This document shows, piece by piece, positions 1 to 8,348 of a stretch of 64,000 nucleotides of DNA. Origin of the DNA: a bacterium (lineage in GTDB: Bacteria; SAR324; XYD2-FULL-50-16). Under the pieces are notes generated by a model. It searched no databases. It saw nothing but the letters and a program-made list of their open reading frames with translations, and had not been told where the DNA came from. The position numbers were made by a program, and so were the translations under genes. Each line of letters opens with the position of its first letter. Positions within the stretch are counted from its first letter, which is position 1. The stretch is from the NCBI GenBank assembly GCA_024275165.1, contig JAJRZQ010000015.1, positions 35,324-99,323 of the forward strand, written 5' to 3'.

Positions 1-1452
1 AGCAGCATTCCGGAAGTGGTTGGGGATGCCGCGATTCGAGTCGACCCCTATAATACGGAAGAAATCGCGGATGCCATCATCAACCTGGTAGGGGACCAAG
101 CCAAACAGCAAAACTTGCGTAAACGGGGCTTGGAACACATTCGCTTGTTTTCTTGGAAAAACTCAGCCCAGGCCCATTTGGAAGTCTACCGCAAGGCTCA
201 AGAATCCACCGGCATAAAAAAACATAAACTCCCCCCCAGCAGAGCGATTTCAGAAAGGGGGAAAAGGTCCATTCTCTTTTTGGATCAATTTGGGGACCGC
301 ATTGGCGGGGGGCAGGTTATTTTACTCGATATTATTGAAAAATTTAGGGAGACAGGGCTCTGGAATATCTTTATCTCCATCCCCTCTGAAGGCGCTTTTA
401 CCGAAGTATTAAAACAAAGGGGCTTTACCTTTTGGTGCATCCCCACTTGGCAACCCAAAGCCAAAGACTCCTTATTCAAATCCCTCTTCAGCTACCTCGC
501 CAGCTCCATCAAAAGTACCTACCTTTTGAGTCAGTATGTTCGCGAAAATAATATTCGCGCCATCTATTGCAACGGAGGGCGCACCTTTTTATCGGGAAGT
601 TTTTTAAGTCTCTTGTACCCCTTGGATATCTTCTGGCACTTGCACTTGATCCTCGATCGACAACAAAAGAGGGTGGTGACCACCTTTGGCCGTCTCCCAA
701 GCGTTAAATCCATTATCGCCGTATCCAACACGCTGATGCGGCAGTACGCCAAGAATGCCATCAGTGATAAAATCTACACCATTGCCAACTGGGTTAGCCC
801 GACGCTATTTTCTACCAAAAAGGTTCAACGACCGCCTCGCTTCCAGCGCCCTTTGCGTGTCGCCGTGGTCGGCTTGATCTGCCAGGCCAAGGGGCAATGG
901 ACGATTTTAGACAGTTTATTCAAGCTCGACCAAGTTGAAGATTGGGAAATTTCTTTCTATGGCCGCCCTTTGGAAACCGAACCCGCTCAATGGGCGACCT
1001 TCCAGACCAAGCTCTCTTTATTGACCCACAAAGGTTGGAAGATTACCCACGAGGGATTTGAGCAAGACCCCTTAAAAATCTACGACCAGATTGATATCTT
1101 GGTGATTCCCTCTTTAGTGCCCGAGGCCTTTGGCCTGACGGCCATTGAGGCAATGAGCCGCGAGGTCTTGGTCATTGCCAACCGCTCCGGGGCTTTGGTC
1201 GAAATCATCAAGCACGGCTCCAATGGGTTTTTGTATAACAATCGGCAGCCTGACGAGCTCCCGCTCCTGCTAAAGACGCTAGGGGAAAACCAAATCGACT
1301 TGCCCGCCATGCGCGTTAAAGGGGTTGAAACGGTTACCACCCACTATCACCCGCAAACCCAACTTAAAAAGATACACGACTTGGTTTATGCTCGGGTGTT
1401 ACCCCTCTTATCGCTGGACAATCAAGAGGCAAGGAGCGAGAGAAATCCTTAG
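1..1452 (+). CDS. Tandem GT-B glycosyltransferase (family 4), 5' end outside window
   Basis: The reading frame is open from the first base, so the gene begins upstream of the window. The first ~70 visible residues are the C-terminal end of one GT4 domain (SSIPEVVGDAAIRVDP, then the usual C-terminal helix). A linker follows, then a complete second GT4 unit from about nt 265. Its N-terminal Rossmann half contains a GGGQVILL segment. Its C-terminal nucleotide-sugar half carries VPEAFGLTAIEAMSREV, the family E-x7-E type motif. The protein is therefore a two-domain glycosyltransferase, probably for surface polysaccharide or LPS. Donor and acceptor cannot be read from sequence. The 3' end overlaps the convergent thiN by 45 nt. 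Confidence 0.85.
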   Translation, partial: SSIPEVVGDAAIRVDPYNTEEIADAIINLVGDQAKQQNLRKRGLEHIRLFSWKNSAQAHLEVYRKAQESTGIKKHKLPPSRAISERGKRSILFLDQFGDRIGGGQVILLDIIEKFRETGLWNIFISIPSEGAFTEVLKQRGFTFWCIPTWQPKAKDSLFKSLFSYLASSIKSTYLLSQYVRENNIRAIYCNGGRTFLSGSFLSLLYPLDIFWHLHLILDRQQKRVVTTFGRLPSVKSIIAVSNTLMRQYAKNAISDKIYTIANWVSPTLFSTKKVQRPPRFQRPLRVAVVGLICQAKGQWTILDSLFKLDQVEDWEISFYGRPLETEPAQWATFQTKLSLLTHKGWKITHEGFEQDPLKIYDQIDILVIPSLVPEAFGLTAIEAMSREVLVIANRSGALVEIIKHGSNGFLYNNRQPDELPLLLKTLGENQIDLPAMRVKGVETVTTHYHPQTQLKKIHDLVYARVLPLLSLDNQEARSERNP

Positions 1453-2031
1453 GGTAAATTTTTCTCCCAGCGCTTGATTGGAGACGCTGCACAGGTCCGT
1501 TAAAGCTAAATTTTGCTGTCGCAACTCATACTTTAGCCCCTTGCTGGTGACTCGGGTTAGACCATAGAGGGGCAATAAGGAAACCACCTGCCCCGGGTAG
1601 CTGTCCACCTCCTGGACTCCTTCAATGACCTGGCCCCATTGGCATTGTTCTTCCAAAAGAATCCGCATTCCACGATAAGCAGGGCGCGCCAAAAAAGCGA
1701 GATGATACAGCAGATGGTCTAGCCTCCCGCCCAAAGCCCCGAGCAGTACGACCTCCTTAAATCCCTGTTCTTTAAGGTAGATTAATCCCTTCTCCCCATC
1801 GGTTTGATCTTGGTTTGGGCGAGCGAGCAATGGAACTTGGGCAAAGCTTTGTTTTGCCTCGGCATTGAGGCTGTCAAAATCACCTAAAATCGCATCTGGA
1901 GCTATTTCCAGGGCAACCAGCTGATTGGCCGCCCCATCACAAGCGAGAAGAAAAGGATGAACTCGACGCAAACGCAACAAAAATTCCGCCTCAGGCGGAT
2001 CACCATGGAGCAAAAGAATCGCGCTGTTCAT
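1408..2031 (-). CDS. thiN: Thiamine pyrophosphokinase
   Basis: This enzyme converts thiamine plus ATP to thiamine pyrophosphate in the cytoplasm. The 207-residue length is normal for the family. Visible signatures are ACDGAAN (residues 30-36), GDFDS (50-54), DQTD (75-78) and GGRLDH (101-106), which form the Mg-ATP and thiamine sites of TPK enzymes. It is the last gene of the fliL-to-thiN minus-strand run, 6 nt after the DUF445 gene. Its 3' end overlaps the convergent glycosyltransferase. There is no TPP-riboswitch-like leader in front of it, as expected for a salvage kinase inside an operon. Confidence 0.9.
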   Translation of the reverse strand: MNSAILLLHGDPPEAEFLLRLRRVHPFLLACDGAANQLVALEIAPDAILGDFDSLNAEAKQSFAQVPLLARPNQDQTDGEKGLIYLKEQGFKEVVLLGALGGRLDHLLYHLAFLARPAYRGMRILLEEQCQWGQVIEGVQEVDSYPGQVVSLLPLYGLTRVTSKGLKYELRQQNLALTDLCSVSNQALGEKFTLRISLAPCLLIVQR

Positions 2032-2037
2032 CTGAGT

Positions 2038-2655
2038 TTACATCCAATAAAGCAGGCCCAATTGAAACAGGCCGATAAAAAGCCCCAGTACCCCGCCCAC
2101 ATATTCAATCATCTTAAATTCGCTCTTCATGATTTGAAAAAGCAAGCTTTCTAATTGATTGACCTCAAAGGCTTCAATCTTTTCCTTGATCACCTTTTTG
2201 ATGTCAATCTGCTTTTGCAAGGCCTCACTGGCCCCTTCCATGATCTCGGGGAGAAAAATTTCAAACTCTTTTAAAATCATCTCTTTAATCCCTTGAATCA
2301 TGCTTTCTGGAATCATCGCCAACAGGGGATGCAACTTAACCAGTTTATTGGTGATCAAATCCTCTAAATGCACTCCAATCAAAGGTAATATGGTTCCTAA
2401 AAACTCCGGCGAAGTTAATTTATCATGAATGTCTTGATGAGAAAACAGATTTTCTTCAACCGCGTCCGCTAATTTTTGTGCCAGCGCCTTTTGCCGCTTG
2501 ATAAAAACACCTTGCAACACAAAAAAACCAAAGTTGAGGGGTTTTTTTGGATGAAAAAGCATCTTGATGGCAACCCAATTGGTCAACCAACCAATGAGGC
2601 CCGAGATCAAGGGAATTAAAAGGTGAATCGGTTCAAGCCGAAAAGTCTCATTCAT
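2038..2655 (-). CDS. DUF445 family membrane protein
   Basis: A 205-residue protein starting MNETFRLEP. It has an N-terminal hydrophobic helix (about residues 9-32, including LIGWLTNWVAIKMLF), a largely helical soluble middle, and a C-terminal hydrophobic helix ending in LLYWM. The GWLTNWVAIKMLFHP segment is characteristic of the DUF445/YheB-like family, whose role is unknown. I chose the ATG at 2655 over a longer in-frame start inside alr because it overlaps the alr stop in an ATGAATGA arrangement that suggests translational coupling. The family call rests on the N-terminal motif and on topology. Confidence 0.75.
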   Translation of the reverse strand: MNETFRLEPIHLLIPLISGLIGWLTNWVAIKMLFHPKKPLNFGFFVLQGVFIKRQKALAQKLADAVEENLFSHQDIHDKLTSPEFLGTILPLIGVHLEDLITNKLVKLHPLLAMIPESMIQGIKEMILKEFEIFLPEIMEGASEALQKQIDIKKVIKEKIEAFEVNQLESLLFQIMKSEFKMIEYVGGVLGLFIGLFQLGLLYWM

Positions 2656-3757
2656 TTTTATATATCCTAGGTACGCGTTTGCTGAGCCCGCAAGTGATTT
2701 CATAATTGATGGTGCCGGCTTGTTGGGCCACTTCGCCGGCGGTGATCTCTTCGCTTCCCTCTGAACCGATCAAGGTTACAACCTCAAAGACCTCCACCCC
2801 CTTGATGGCCGTAACATCAACCAGAGTAATATCCATGCTCACTCGACCCACAATAGGGCAGAATACCCCCCGCAGCAAAACCCTGCCCCGATTCGAAAGC
2901 AAACGGGGCAAGCCGTCGGCATAACCCACGCCCACCGCGGCGATCAAACTGCGTCGGCTGGTTTGAAAACTACCGCCATAACCCAAACGAGCCCCGGCCG
3001 GATACCATTGGAGTTGCATGATGCTCGCTTTTAATGTCAAAGCGGGCTTTAAGTTTACAGGCTGTCGCGGTTCCGTTGAAGGTTGTTGCCCATAAAGGGC
3101 GATGCCCAAACGAAAAAGATTGGCCCCTTGGGGCTCCATCTCGCTGGTTCCCGCTGAATTGGCCAAATGAATCCACTGCGGGTTGATCTTTCCCTTCCCC
3201 AAGCCCCGCCATTGCGCGAAGCGCTGCGACTGCGCCAAGGCAGAGCCTTTATCCCTTTCCTCCGCGGCGGCAAAGTGGGTCATCAGGCCTTCTACCTCGA
3301 GCAACCCTTTAGGACCCTTTAAAAAATCCTGGTATTGTCGCAAGCTCAACCCCAAACGGCCCATACCCGTATCAAGCTTTAAATGAATTTTTAAGGGTTT
3401 GTTCTGTTTTTGGGCCAAGCCAAAAAGAAGAGACAAGCAACCTGGGGAATAGGCCACCGGAGTAATATCGTATTCCGGCAAATAAGGTAAGGCCTGGGGA
3501 AACAGCCCACTCAAAAGCAAAATAGGCAAGCTGAACCCTGCTTCCCTCAGTTGGATCGCTTCTTCCACCAAGGCCACCCCGGCCCAAGTCACCCCCGCTT
3601 CCACCGCCTTGTTTAAAACAGGCACCGCCCCATGCCCATAGCCATCCGCCTTGACCACGGCCATCAAATGGCTTCCCTGAGGGGTTATTTTCTTAAATTC
3701 TTTTACATTATGCGCAATCGCAGAGAGGTCGATTTCCGCATAACAGGGACGCAGCAT
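2648..3757 (-). CDS. alr: Alanine racemase
   Basis: PLP-dependent interconversion of L- and D-alanine, supplying D-Ala for peptidoglycan. The 369-residue protein has the fold-III PLP lysine in AVVKADGYGHG (Lys about residue 36) and the second catalytic tyrosine in ARLGYGGSF in the C-terminal beta domain. Conserved GRVSMDITLVDV and GTINYEITCGL complete the family pattern. The start is the ATG at 3757, 3 nt after the folB stop; a TTG just upstream is less likely. Its end overlaps the DUF445 gene by 8 nt. Context is biosynthetic (argG, folB, thiN) rather than cell wall. Confidence 0.95.
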   Translation of the reverse strand: MLRPCYAEIDLSAIAHNVKEFKKITPQGSHLMAVVKADGYGHGAVPVLNKAVEAGVTWAGVALVEEAIQLREAGFSLPILLLSGLFPQALPYLPEYDITPVAYSPGCLSLLFGLAQKQNKPLKIHLKLDTGMGRLGLSLRQYQDFLKGPKGLLEVEGLMTHFAAAEERDKGSALAQSQRFAQWRGLGKGKINPQWIHLANSAGTSEMEPQGANLFRLGIALYGQQPSTEPRQPVNLKPALTLKASIMQLQWYPAGARLGYGGSFQTSRRSLIAAVGVGYADGLPRLLSNRGRVLLRGVFCPIVGRVSMDITLVDVTAIKGVEVFEVVTLIGSEGSEEITAGEVAQQAGTINYEITCGLSKRVPRIYKNE

Positions 3758-3760
3758 CAA

Positions 3761-4114
3761 TTAATATTCTCGTTCCAAGGTCACTGCCACAAACCCCAAG
3801 GGCAAAGGAATCGGCGGGTTTGGCTTGGCGATGCGCAATTTTGCTTTCCGCAAACCGGAAAAGGAGGCCAACCCCCCTAAAATATGCTGGGCCAGGCTTT
3901 CAATGAGTAAAAAGCGTTTTTCCAAAAACAATCGTTGCACCTCCAAAGCCACTGCGCCGTAATCCAGCATTTGCCGAGGGTCATCTGTAGAGGGCTCAAT
4001 CGCCTCCATCTGCAGATCGAGTAGAAAAAACTGCCCCAGCTTTTCTTCTTCTTCCAGCGCCCCGTGACGCCCAAAAAGCTTTAAGGCCGCAATCTCGATC
4101 TGGTAGGGCCTCAT
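3761..4114 (-). CDS. folB: Dihydroneopterin aldolase
   Basis: Folate-pathway enzyme cleaving 7,8-dihydroneopterin to 6-hydroxymethyl-dihydropterin and glycolaldehyde. At 117 residues it has the normal single-domain length. It shows GRHGALEEEEKLGQFF near the N terminus (the G-x-HG and E...E pattern of FolB), DYGAVAL in the middle and LIESLA before the last helix. Its ATG shares one base with the argG TAA, so the two are probably translationally coupled. The companion folate genes folK and folP are not in this window. Confidence 0.9.
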   Translation of the reverse strand: MRPYQIEIAALKLFGRHGALEEEEKLGQFFLLDLQMEAIEPSTDDPRQMLDYGAVALEVQRLFLEKRFLLIESLAQHILGGLASFSGLRKAKLRIAKPNPPIPLPLGFVAVTLEREY

Positions 4115-5325
4115 TATCCCCTAGCTTTTTTAAAGATACGATAGGGTAAGGCGTTGAGCTTAATAAATCCATCCGCGTCTTGGGGGTTATAATTCCCCTG
4201 GTCCTTTTCCATGCTGGCAATATCAGCGTCATAAAGGCTATAGGGAGATTTGCGGCCCGTCACCATGACCTGCCCCTTGTACAACTCCAAGCGCACCTGC
4301 CCGGTCACCTTTTCTTGACTTTCCTTGACCAGATTGAGCAAGAGCCTCATCTGAGGGGTCCACCAGTAGCCCGCGTAGACCAAGCCCGCAAAACGGGGCA
4401 TGAGGGTGTCTTTTAAATCGATCACATCCCGAGTCAAGGTGATGGATTCAATCGCCCGATGGGCGTGCAGCAACAAGGTTCCCCCCGGGGTTTCATAAAC
4501 GCCTCTCGACTTCATTCCCACAAAACGGGACTCCACCATATCCACCCGGCCCACGCCATGGCGCCCGCCGATCTCGTTGAGTCGCTCCAGCAAGGCGGCA
4601 GGAGCCAATTGCTCCCCCCCCACGGCAACAGGAACCCCATCCACAAAATCCAGCAGCACCTCTTCTGCTTGATCCGGCGCTTGCCTGGGGTCGCGAGTCA
4701 GTGCAAACATCTCGGGCAAAGGCTGCTGCCAGGGATCTTCCAACATGCCGGCCTCAAAGGAAATATGCAGTAAGTTTTCATCACTGCTCCAAGGTTGCGA
4801 CTTGGTCGCCTTCACGGGAATCCCGTGCTTTTGGGCATAGTCAATCAATTCACTGCGGCCCGGGTAGGCCTGATAAAAGGATTCGATCTTCCAAGGAGCG
4901 ATGACCTTTACCTCGGGCATTAAGGAGAGATACCCGAGCTCAAAACGAACCTGATCGTTCCCCTTCCCCGTTGCCCCATGAGCAACCGCTGTGGCCCCGT
5001 ATTTTTGGGCCACCTCGATTTGCTTTTGAGCGATCAAGGGGCGGGCTAGACTTGTTCCCAAAAGATAAGTCCCCTCATAGAGGGCATTGAACTGCATGGA
5101 GGGGAAAACAAAATCAGCGACAAACTCTTCGGCCACATTCATTAAAATCACTTCCGACGCCCCGGCAAGAAGCCCTTTTTTACGAATCTCCTCTAAATCT
5201 TCGACCTTTTGCCCCAAATCGAGGCATAAAGCGATGACTTCATAACCTTGGTCTGCCAGCCAGCGGACGATAACCGAGGTATCCAGACCGCCGGAATAGG
5301 CTAAAACGACCTTTTCCTTACTCAT
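4114..5325 (-). CDS. argG: Argininosuccinate synthase
   Basis: Condenses citrulline and aspartate using ATP in arginine biosynthesis. The 403-residue length is typical. The ATP pyrophosphatase P-loop AYSGGLDTS lies at residues 9-17, GATGKGNDQVRFE at about 115-127, and SRGVYETPGG further on, all diagnostic for ArgG. It lies 28 nt downstream of fliO and one base into folB. Its position directly behind flagellar genes is unusual. Other arginine genes in the window (argJ, and possibly the M20 hydrolase) are more than 30 kb away. Confidence 0.97.
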   Translation of the reverse strand: MSKEKVVLAYSGGLDTSVIVRWLADQGYEVIALCLDLGQKVEDLEEIRKKGLLAGASEVILMNVAEEFVADFVFPSMQFNALYEGTYLLGTSLARPLIAQKQIEVAQKYGATAVAHGATGKGNDQVRFELGYLSLMPEVKVIAPWKIESFYQAYPGRSELIDYAQKHGIPVKATKSQPWSSDENLLHISFEAGMLEDPWQQPLPEMFALTRDPRQAPDQAEEVLLDFVDGVPVAVGGEQLAPAALLERLNEIGGRHGVGRVDMVESRFVGMKSRGVYETPGGTLLLHAHRAIESITLTRDVIDLKDTLMPRFAGLVYAGYWWTPQMRLLLNLVKESQEKVTGQVRLELYKGQVMVTGRKSPYSLYDADIASMEKDQGNYNPQDADGFIKLNALPYRIFKKARG

Positions 5326-5353
5326 GATTGCTTATTGAAAAAAATGTATTGCC

Positions 5354-6280
5354 CTAGTCAATGGGCTTCAGGTTTTTCACCTTTTTGATGAACTCGTGGG
5401 TAAAGCTTTCTGGGGGTTTTTCCCTTTCCTCAGCCTTTCTCTGACTTGAATATTCTTCCCTCAGGCGAGCAAAGTCAACGGTTTCCTGCCCCTTTAGGTT
5501 CAGTTTGGAAAGATGATTGACAAACCCATCATCGCTGACTTTTGAAATCACACTGATCTGGTTGGGGGTGACCCCCACCGCGAAAGCCATGTCATTGACC
5601 TCGACAATCGAAATCTTCTGCTTGGCGCTGATATGGTAATTGCTGGTCACCCTTAAGCGATATTTGCCTCGATTTAGGTTGAGCCTGCGGACAAAGTACT
5701 TATTATACAACAACAACAAGATATAAAACAGCAAGAGAACAAAAAACAGCGCCAAAAGCATTTGAATGACGCTGTCAAAAGAGATGTCTTCTGCGGGGGG
5801 TTCGGGTTTTTTCTCCCCCCAAAAGAGTCGGGCCTTTTCTGCTGGTTTGGTTTGTTTCAGGTCCGTGGCGGTTGCCTCTTTGGGTAAGGCCGCCGCATTT
5901 TTATAAATCCAGAGGTGATAAGATTCAAATTCGGCTTGATCTTGAACCAGCCCCTCTGCGCGAAATTCAGGGTCAGAAAACTGAATCTCTAAAATCGTGT
6001 TCGGCCCTTCTTTTTTTAAGACTAAAGCCTTTAAAAAACCGTCGTTGACTCTTAAGTGAGAAACCTCTTTGGGGTAATCCGCCTTGGGCAAAATAACCTG
6101 CATCCAGCCTGACTCAATCATGAAGCTCGTTTGCAGGTTGTAATCTTGGTCAAAGATCAAGTGAAGGTGCGCCCTCTCAGGCTGGTCATAGAGTTTAACG
6201 CTTTTTAAGGTCAGGCCTGCCTGGGCCGGCAGGGGGGCGAGGAAGAAAAAAACCAAACCCAGGGCAACCAGAAACCTCAT
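5354..6280 (-). CDS. fliO: Flagellar biosynthesis protein FliO-like, with periplasmic AMIN-like extension
   Basis: A 308-residue protein with a signal peptide ending PLPAQA (about residue 21), a ~140-residue exported beta-rich region resembling an AMIN domain, one transmembrane helix at about 170-192, and a cytoplasmic FliO domain (YRLRVTSNYHISAKQKISIV, then VNDMAFAVGV). FliO assists assembly of the FliPQR export gate. Enteric FliO is far shorter and lacks the periplasmic part. Long forms with an N-terminal extension exist in other phyla. The start overlaps the fliN stop by 4 nt (ATGA). No fliP follows; argG does. Confidence 0.8.
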   Translation of the reverse strand: MRFLVALGLVFFFLAPLPAQAGLTLKSVKLYDQPERAHLHLIFDQDYNLQTSFMIESGWMQVILPKADYPKEVSHLRVNDGFLKALVLKKEGPNTILEIQFSDPEFRAEGLVQDQAEFESYHLWIYKNAAALPKEATATDLKQTKPAEKARLFWGEKKPEPPAEDISFDSVIQMLLALFFVLLLFYILLLLYNKYFVRRLNLNRGKYRLRVTSNYHISAKQKISIVEVNDMAFAVGVTPNQISVISKVSDDGFVNHLSKLNLKGQETVDFARLREEYSSQRKAEEREKPPESFTHEFIKKVKNLKPID

Positions 6281-6720
6281 GCCTGTTTCAGGCTTGAAAG
6301 GCGTTTTTGTTTATCTAAAATTTCAAGGATTTTAATCCCGAACTTTTCATTTTGAATAATAATCTCGCCGCGAGCCACGAGTTTATCATTGATCTTAATA
6401 TCCATGGGATCGCCCACTTGTTTGCCCAATTCAAAGACGCTGTCGATATCCATGGCCAAAAGATCCTTAACCATCATCAAGGTGCCCCCCACCTCCACCT
6501 GCAATTGCAGGGGAATATCCATCAAAAAATCGAGGCCCACTTCGGTTGACCCGGCAACCGCGGAGCTTTCTCCTCCGCCACCACTCGCTTCGTTCAAGTC
6601 GCCTCCGCTAGCGGCGGACTTGATCATCTCTTTGTTTTTTTCCAAATCAGCGGCAACATCCGACCAGTCGATGTCATCCATGCCATCGAGACCGGAAAAA
6701 TCCATATCTCCATCACCCAT
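6277..6720 (-). CDS. fliN: Flagellar motor switch protein FliN
   Basis: Component of the C-ring that sets rotation sense and helps dock export substrates. The 147-residue protein has a low-complexity acidic N terminus rich in Gly and Asp (residues 1-60). A SpoA domain follows, with IPLQLQVEVGGTLMMVKDLL, a GDPMDIKINDKLVARGEIII segment and a KFGIKILEI end, which is the standard FliN pattern. It sits 24 nt after fliL, where fliM usually intervenes, and overlaps fliO by 4 nt. Confidence 0.93.
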   Translation of the reverse strand: MGDGDMDFSGLDGMDDIDWSDVAADLEKNKEMIKSAASGGDLNEASGGGGESSAVAGSTEVGLDFLMDIPLQLQVEVGGTLMMVKDLLAMDIDSVFELGKQVGDPMDIKINDKLVARGEIIIQNEKFGIKILEILDKQKRLSSLKQA

Positions 6721-6744
6721 GCGCCCTCCTTTGGTTGCGCCCGC

Positions 6745-7296
6745 TCAATTGAGTACGAACTTCGTAATCAAAATCCGCTTTACCGGCATGCGATCTTTTG
6801 TTTCTGAATTTTCGATAAACTCTTGATCAAAAACCCCGTTGATCTTTTTAAAGATTTCCTGCTTTAAAATCTCGACCCCGCCGCGCTGACGGAGGTCTTC
6901 TGTAGTCATGTCCTGCAACAAGGAGATAATCATATCGTCAATAATCGGTTCTCTGCTTGCAAGATACAAAAGAGCGTTTTCATCTTCTAAAGCAGCGGCA
7001 ATGTCAATACTCAAAAAGTGTTTCCCGTCTCTCAAGTTGACCGTATATTTCTTCGAGGGCGTAAAAATCGGGTTTTTAAGCCGCACCTCTTCTTTTTGAG
7101 AAAGATTTTGAATCTCTTCTTCCAATTGCGAGGTTTGCTCTGGCCCATCGGCCCCGTCTGCGGGAGTTTCATCCCCTCCTAAAAACATCATCGCGCCCAC
7201 CGCAATCCCCACCAATAAAAGCAGGCCAACGATAATCATGACCATAAGTTTGCCCTTACCGCCACCACCAGACTCGTCAATTTCCTCGTCAGACAT
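6745..7296 (-). CDS. fliL: Flagellar basal body-associated protein FliL
   Basis: Inner-membrane protein that surrounds the stator units and modulates motor function. The 183-residue protein has a short acidic/glycine-rich cytoplasmic N terminus, a transmembrane helix at about residues 17-40 (LMVMIIVGLLLLVGIAVGAMMF) described here only by position and character, and a periplasmic domain. That domain carries RDGKHFLSIDIAAAL, IDDMIISLL and the C-terminal VKRILITKFVLN typical of FliL. It is the first gene of the minus-strand run, with a sigma70-type promoter just upstream. Confidence 0.88.
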   Translation of the reverse strand: MSDEEIDESGGGGKGKLMVMIIVGLLLLVGIAVGAMMFLGGDETPADGADGPEQTSQLEEEIQNLSQKEEVRLKNPIFTPSKKYTVNLRDGKHFLSIDIAAALEDENALLYLASREPIIDDMIISLLQDMTTEDLRQRGGVEILKQEIFKKINGVFDQEFIENSETKDRMPVKRILITKFVLN

Positions 7297-7340
7297 CTAT
7301 TTTCCTATTCAAATGGGTTGATATCATGGACATTATTCAC

Positions 7341-7369
7341 AGAATACTTGATTTACCCGCCTTTTGCAA
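7341..7369 (-). promoter_or_regulatory. Sigma70-type promoter of the fliL operon
   Basis: On the minus strand TTGCAA (7369-7364) and TATTCT (7346-7341) are separated by exactly 17 nt. The predicted transcript starts near 7334, about 38 nt before fliL. Read by eye only. It would drive the whole fliL-to-thiN run. I see no sigma28 or sigma54 consensus here. Confidence 0.5.
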
Positions 7370-7444
7370 GTCCAGAACCTTTTTGCCACACCTCAGGGCA
7401 TCACGCGACAACCTGCGACAACACGCAATTAATATGCAAAATTC

Positions 7445-8344
7445 TTACCAGGGCCAGAACAATGATTTGATCTTCTTTAGAAAAATCGCTTTGCGCAACT
7501 GGGGCAACAAGCGGTTGAGTTGCTTTTCCCCCTCTTCAACGCTACGATCCAATTGCAGAAAATCGGCCCAATGGACATCACTCAAATTAGTGGTCACCAC
7601 AAAATCCGCCTCTTTTAGGTTATGGGCTTTTAAGGCAAGGCGGGTGGCCTCCGCGGCTCTAATATTGACATTAAACCCGGTAAATTCTTGGTCGTCCGGG
7701 TCCATTTCCGGGGCCACATCCACGGCAATGACGAAGTCCGCCCCCATCTCGCGGGCCAACTTCACCGGTACGGGCTCCACCCAAGAGCCATCAATATAAT
7801 AATCCCTGCCGATTTTCACCGGCGGGAAAATCCCCGGAATGGCGGCGCTGGCTAAAACATGATCAATCAAGTCGCCTTGGGTCAAGGAATAGATTTTCCC
7901 CGAACTCAGGTTCGCAATTGTTAGACCAAAGGGAATATCGCAGTCTTCGATGCGCACCTTGGGCAAAATATGCTCAATGCTGTTGCGAAAGTCCGCCTCG
8001 GTGATAAAACTGGAAGAGGTAGCGCTAATGGCGAAAAAATAACTGTTGGTTAAAAATTTCTTAAATTGGGAGTAATAGGTTTTCTTGATCTCTTTATTCG
8101 ACTCCTGGATAAAGTTGAGCCGCGCTTGATTGAAATGCTTGCTGTTGACATAACTGCGGAGTTGATCAATGGTTTCAGAGATCACAGGATGAAAGGCATA
8201 GGTGGCCCCGACCACCGCGCCAATACTGGTGCCGGTGATGATATCCACCGGAATTTCCGCCTCCTCCAGCCCCTTGAGTACACCTACATGGGCTAGGCCC
8301 TTGGCGGCCCCCCCTCCCAAAGCGACTGCGATCTTAAAGGCCAT
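7445..8344 (-). CDS. Patatin-like phospholipase (RssA/YchK type)
   Basis: Predicted serine hydrolase with a Ser-Asp dyad acting on acyl lipids; the substrate is unknown. Starting at MAFKIAVAL (299 residues), the oxyanion glycine-rich ALGGGAAKG is at residues 8-16, the nucleophile elbow GTSIG at 38-42 (Ser40), and the catalytic Asp in DGS at 185-187. The longer in-frame start lies inside aspS and is not needed, because the ATG at 8344 is 4 nt after the aspS stop. No signal peptide is seen, so it is probably cytoplasmic or peripheral at the membrane. Confidence 0.88.
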   Translation of the reverse strand: MAFKIAVALGGGAAKGLAHVGVLKGLEEAEIPVDIITGTSIGAVVGATYAFHPVISETIDQLRSYVNSKHFNQARLNFIQESNKEIKKTYYSQFKKFLTNSYFFAISATSSSFITEADFRNSIEHILPKVRIEDCDIPFGLTIANLSSGKIYSLTQGDLIDHVLASAAIPGIFPPVKIGRDYYIDGSWVEPVPVKLAREMGADFVIAVDVAPEMDPDDQEFTGFNVNIRAAEATRLALKAHNLKEADFVVTTNLSDVHWADFLQLDRSVEEGEKQLNRLLPQLRKAIFLKKIKSLFWPW

Positions 8345-8348
8345 GAGT

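Noticed and set aside
16..1452. Start of the first gene at position 16
   Set aside because: The frame is open to base 1 and the first residues continue the GT4 C-terminal domain, so the gene begins upstream.
7297..7444. Sigma54 or sigma28 flagellar promoter before fliL
   Set aside because: No TGGCAC-N5-TTGC or TAAA-N15-GCCGATAA pattern; a sigma70-type pair fits exactly instead.
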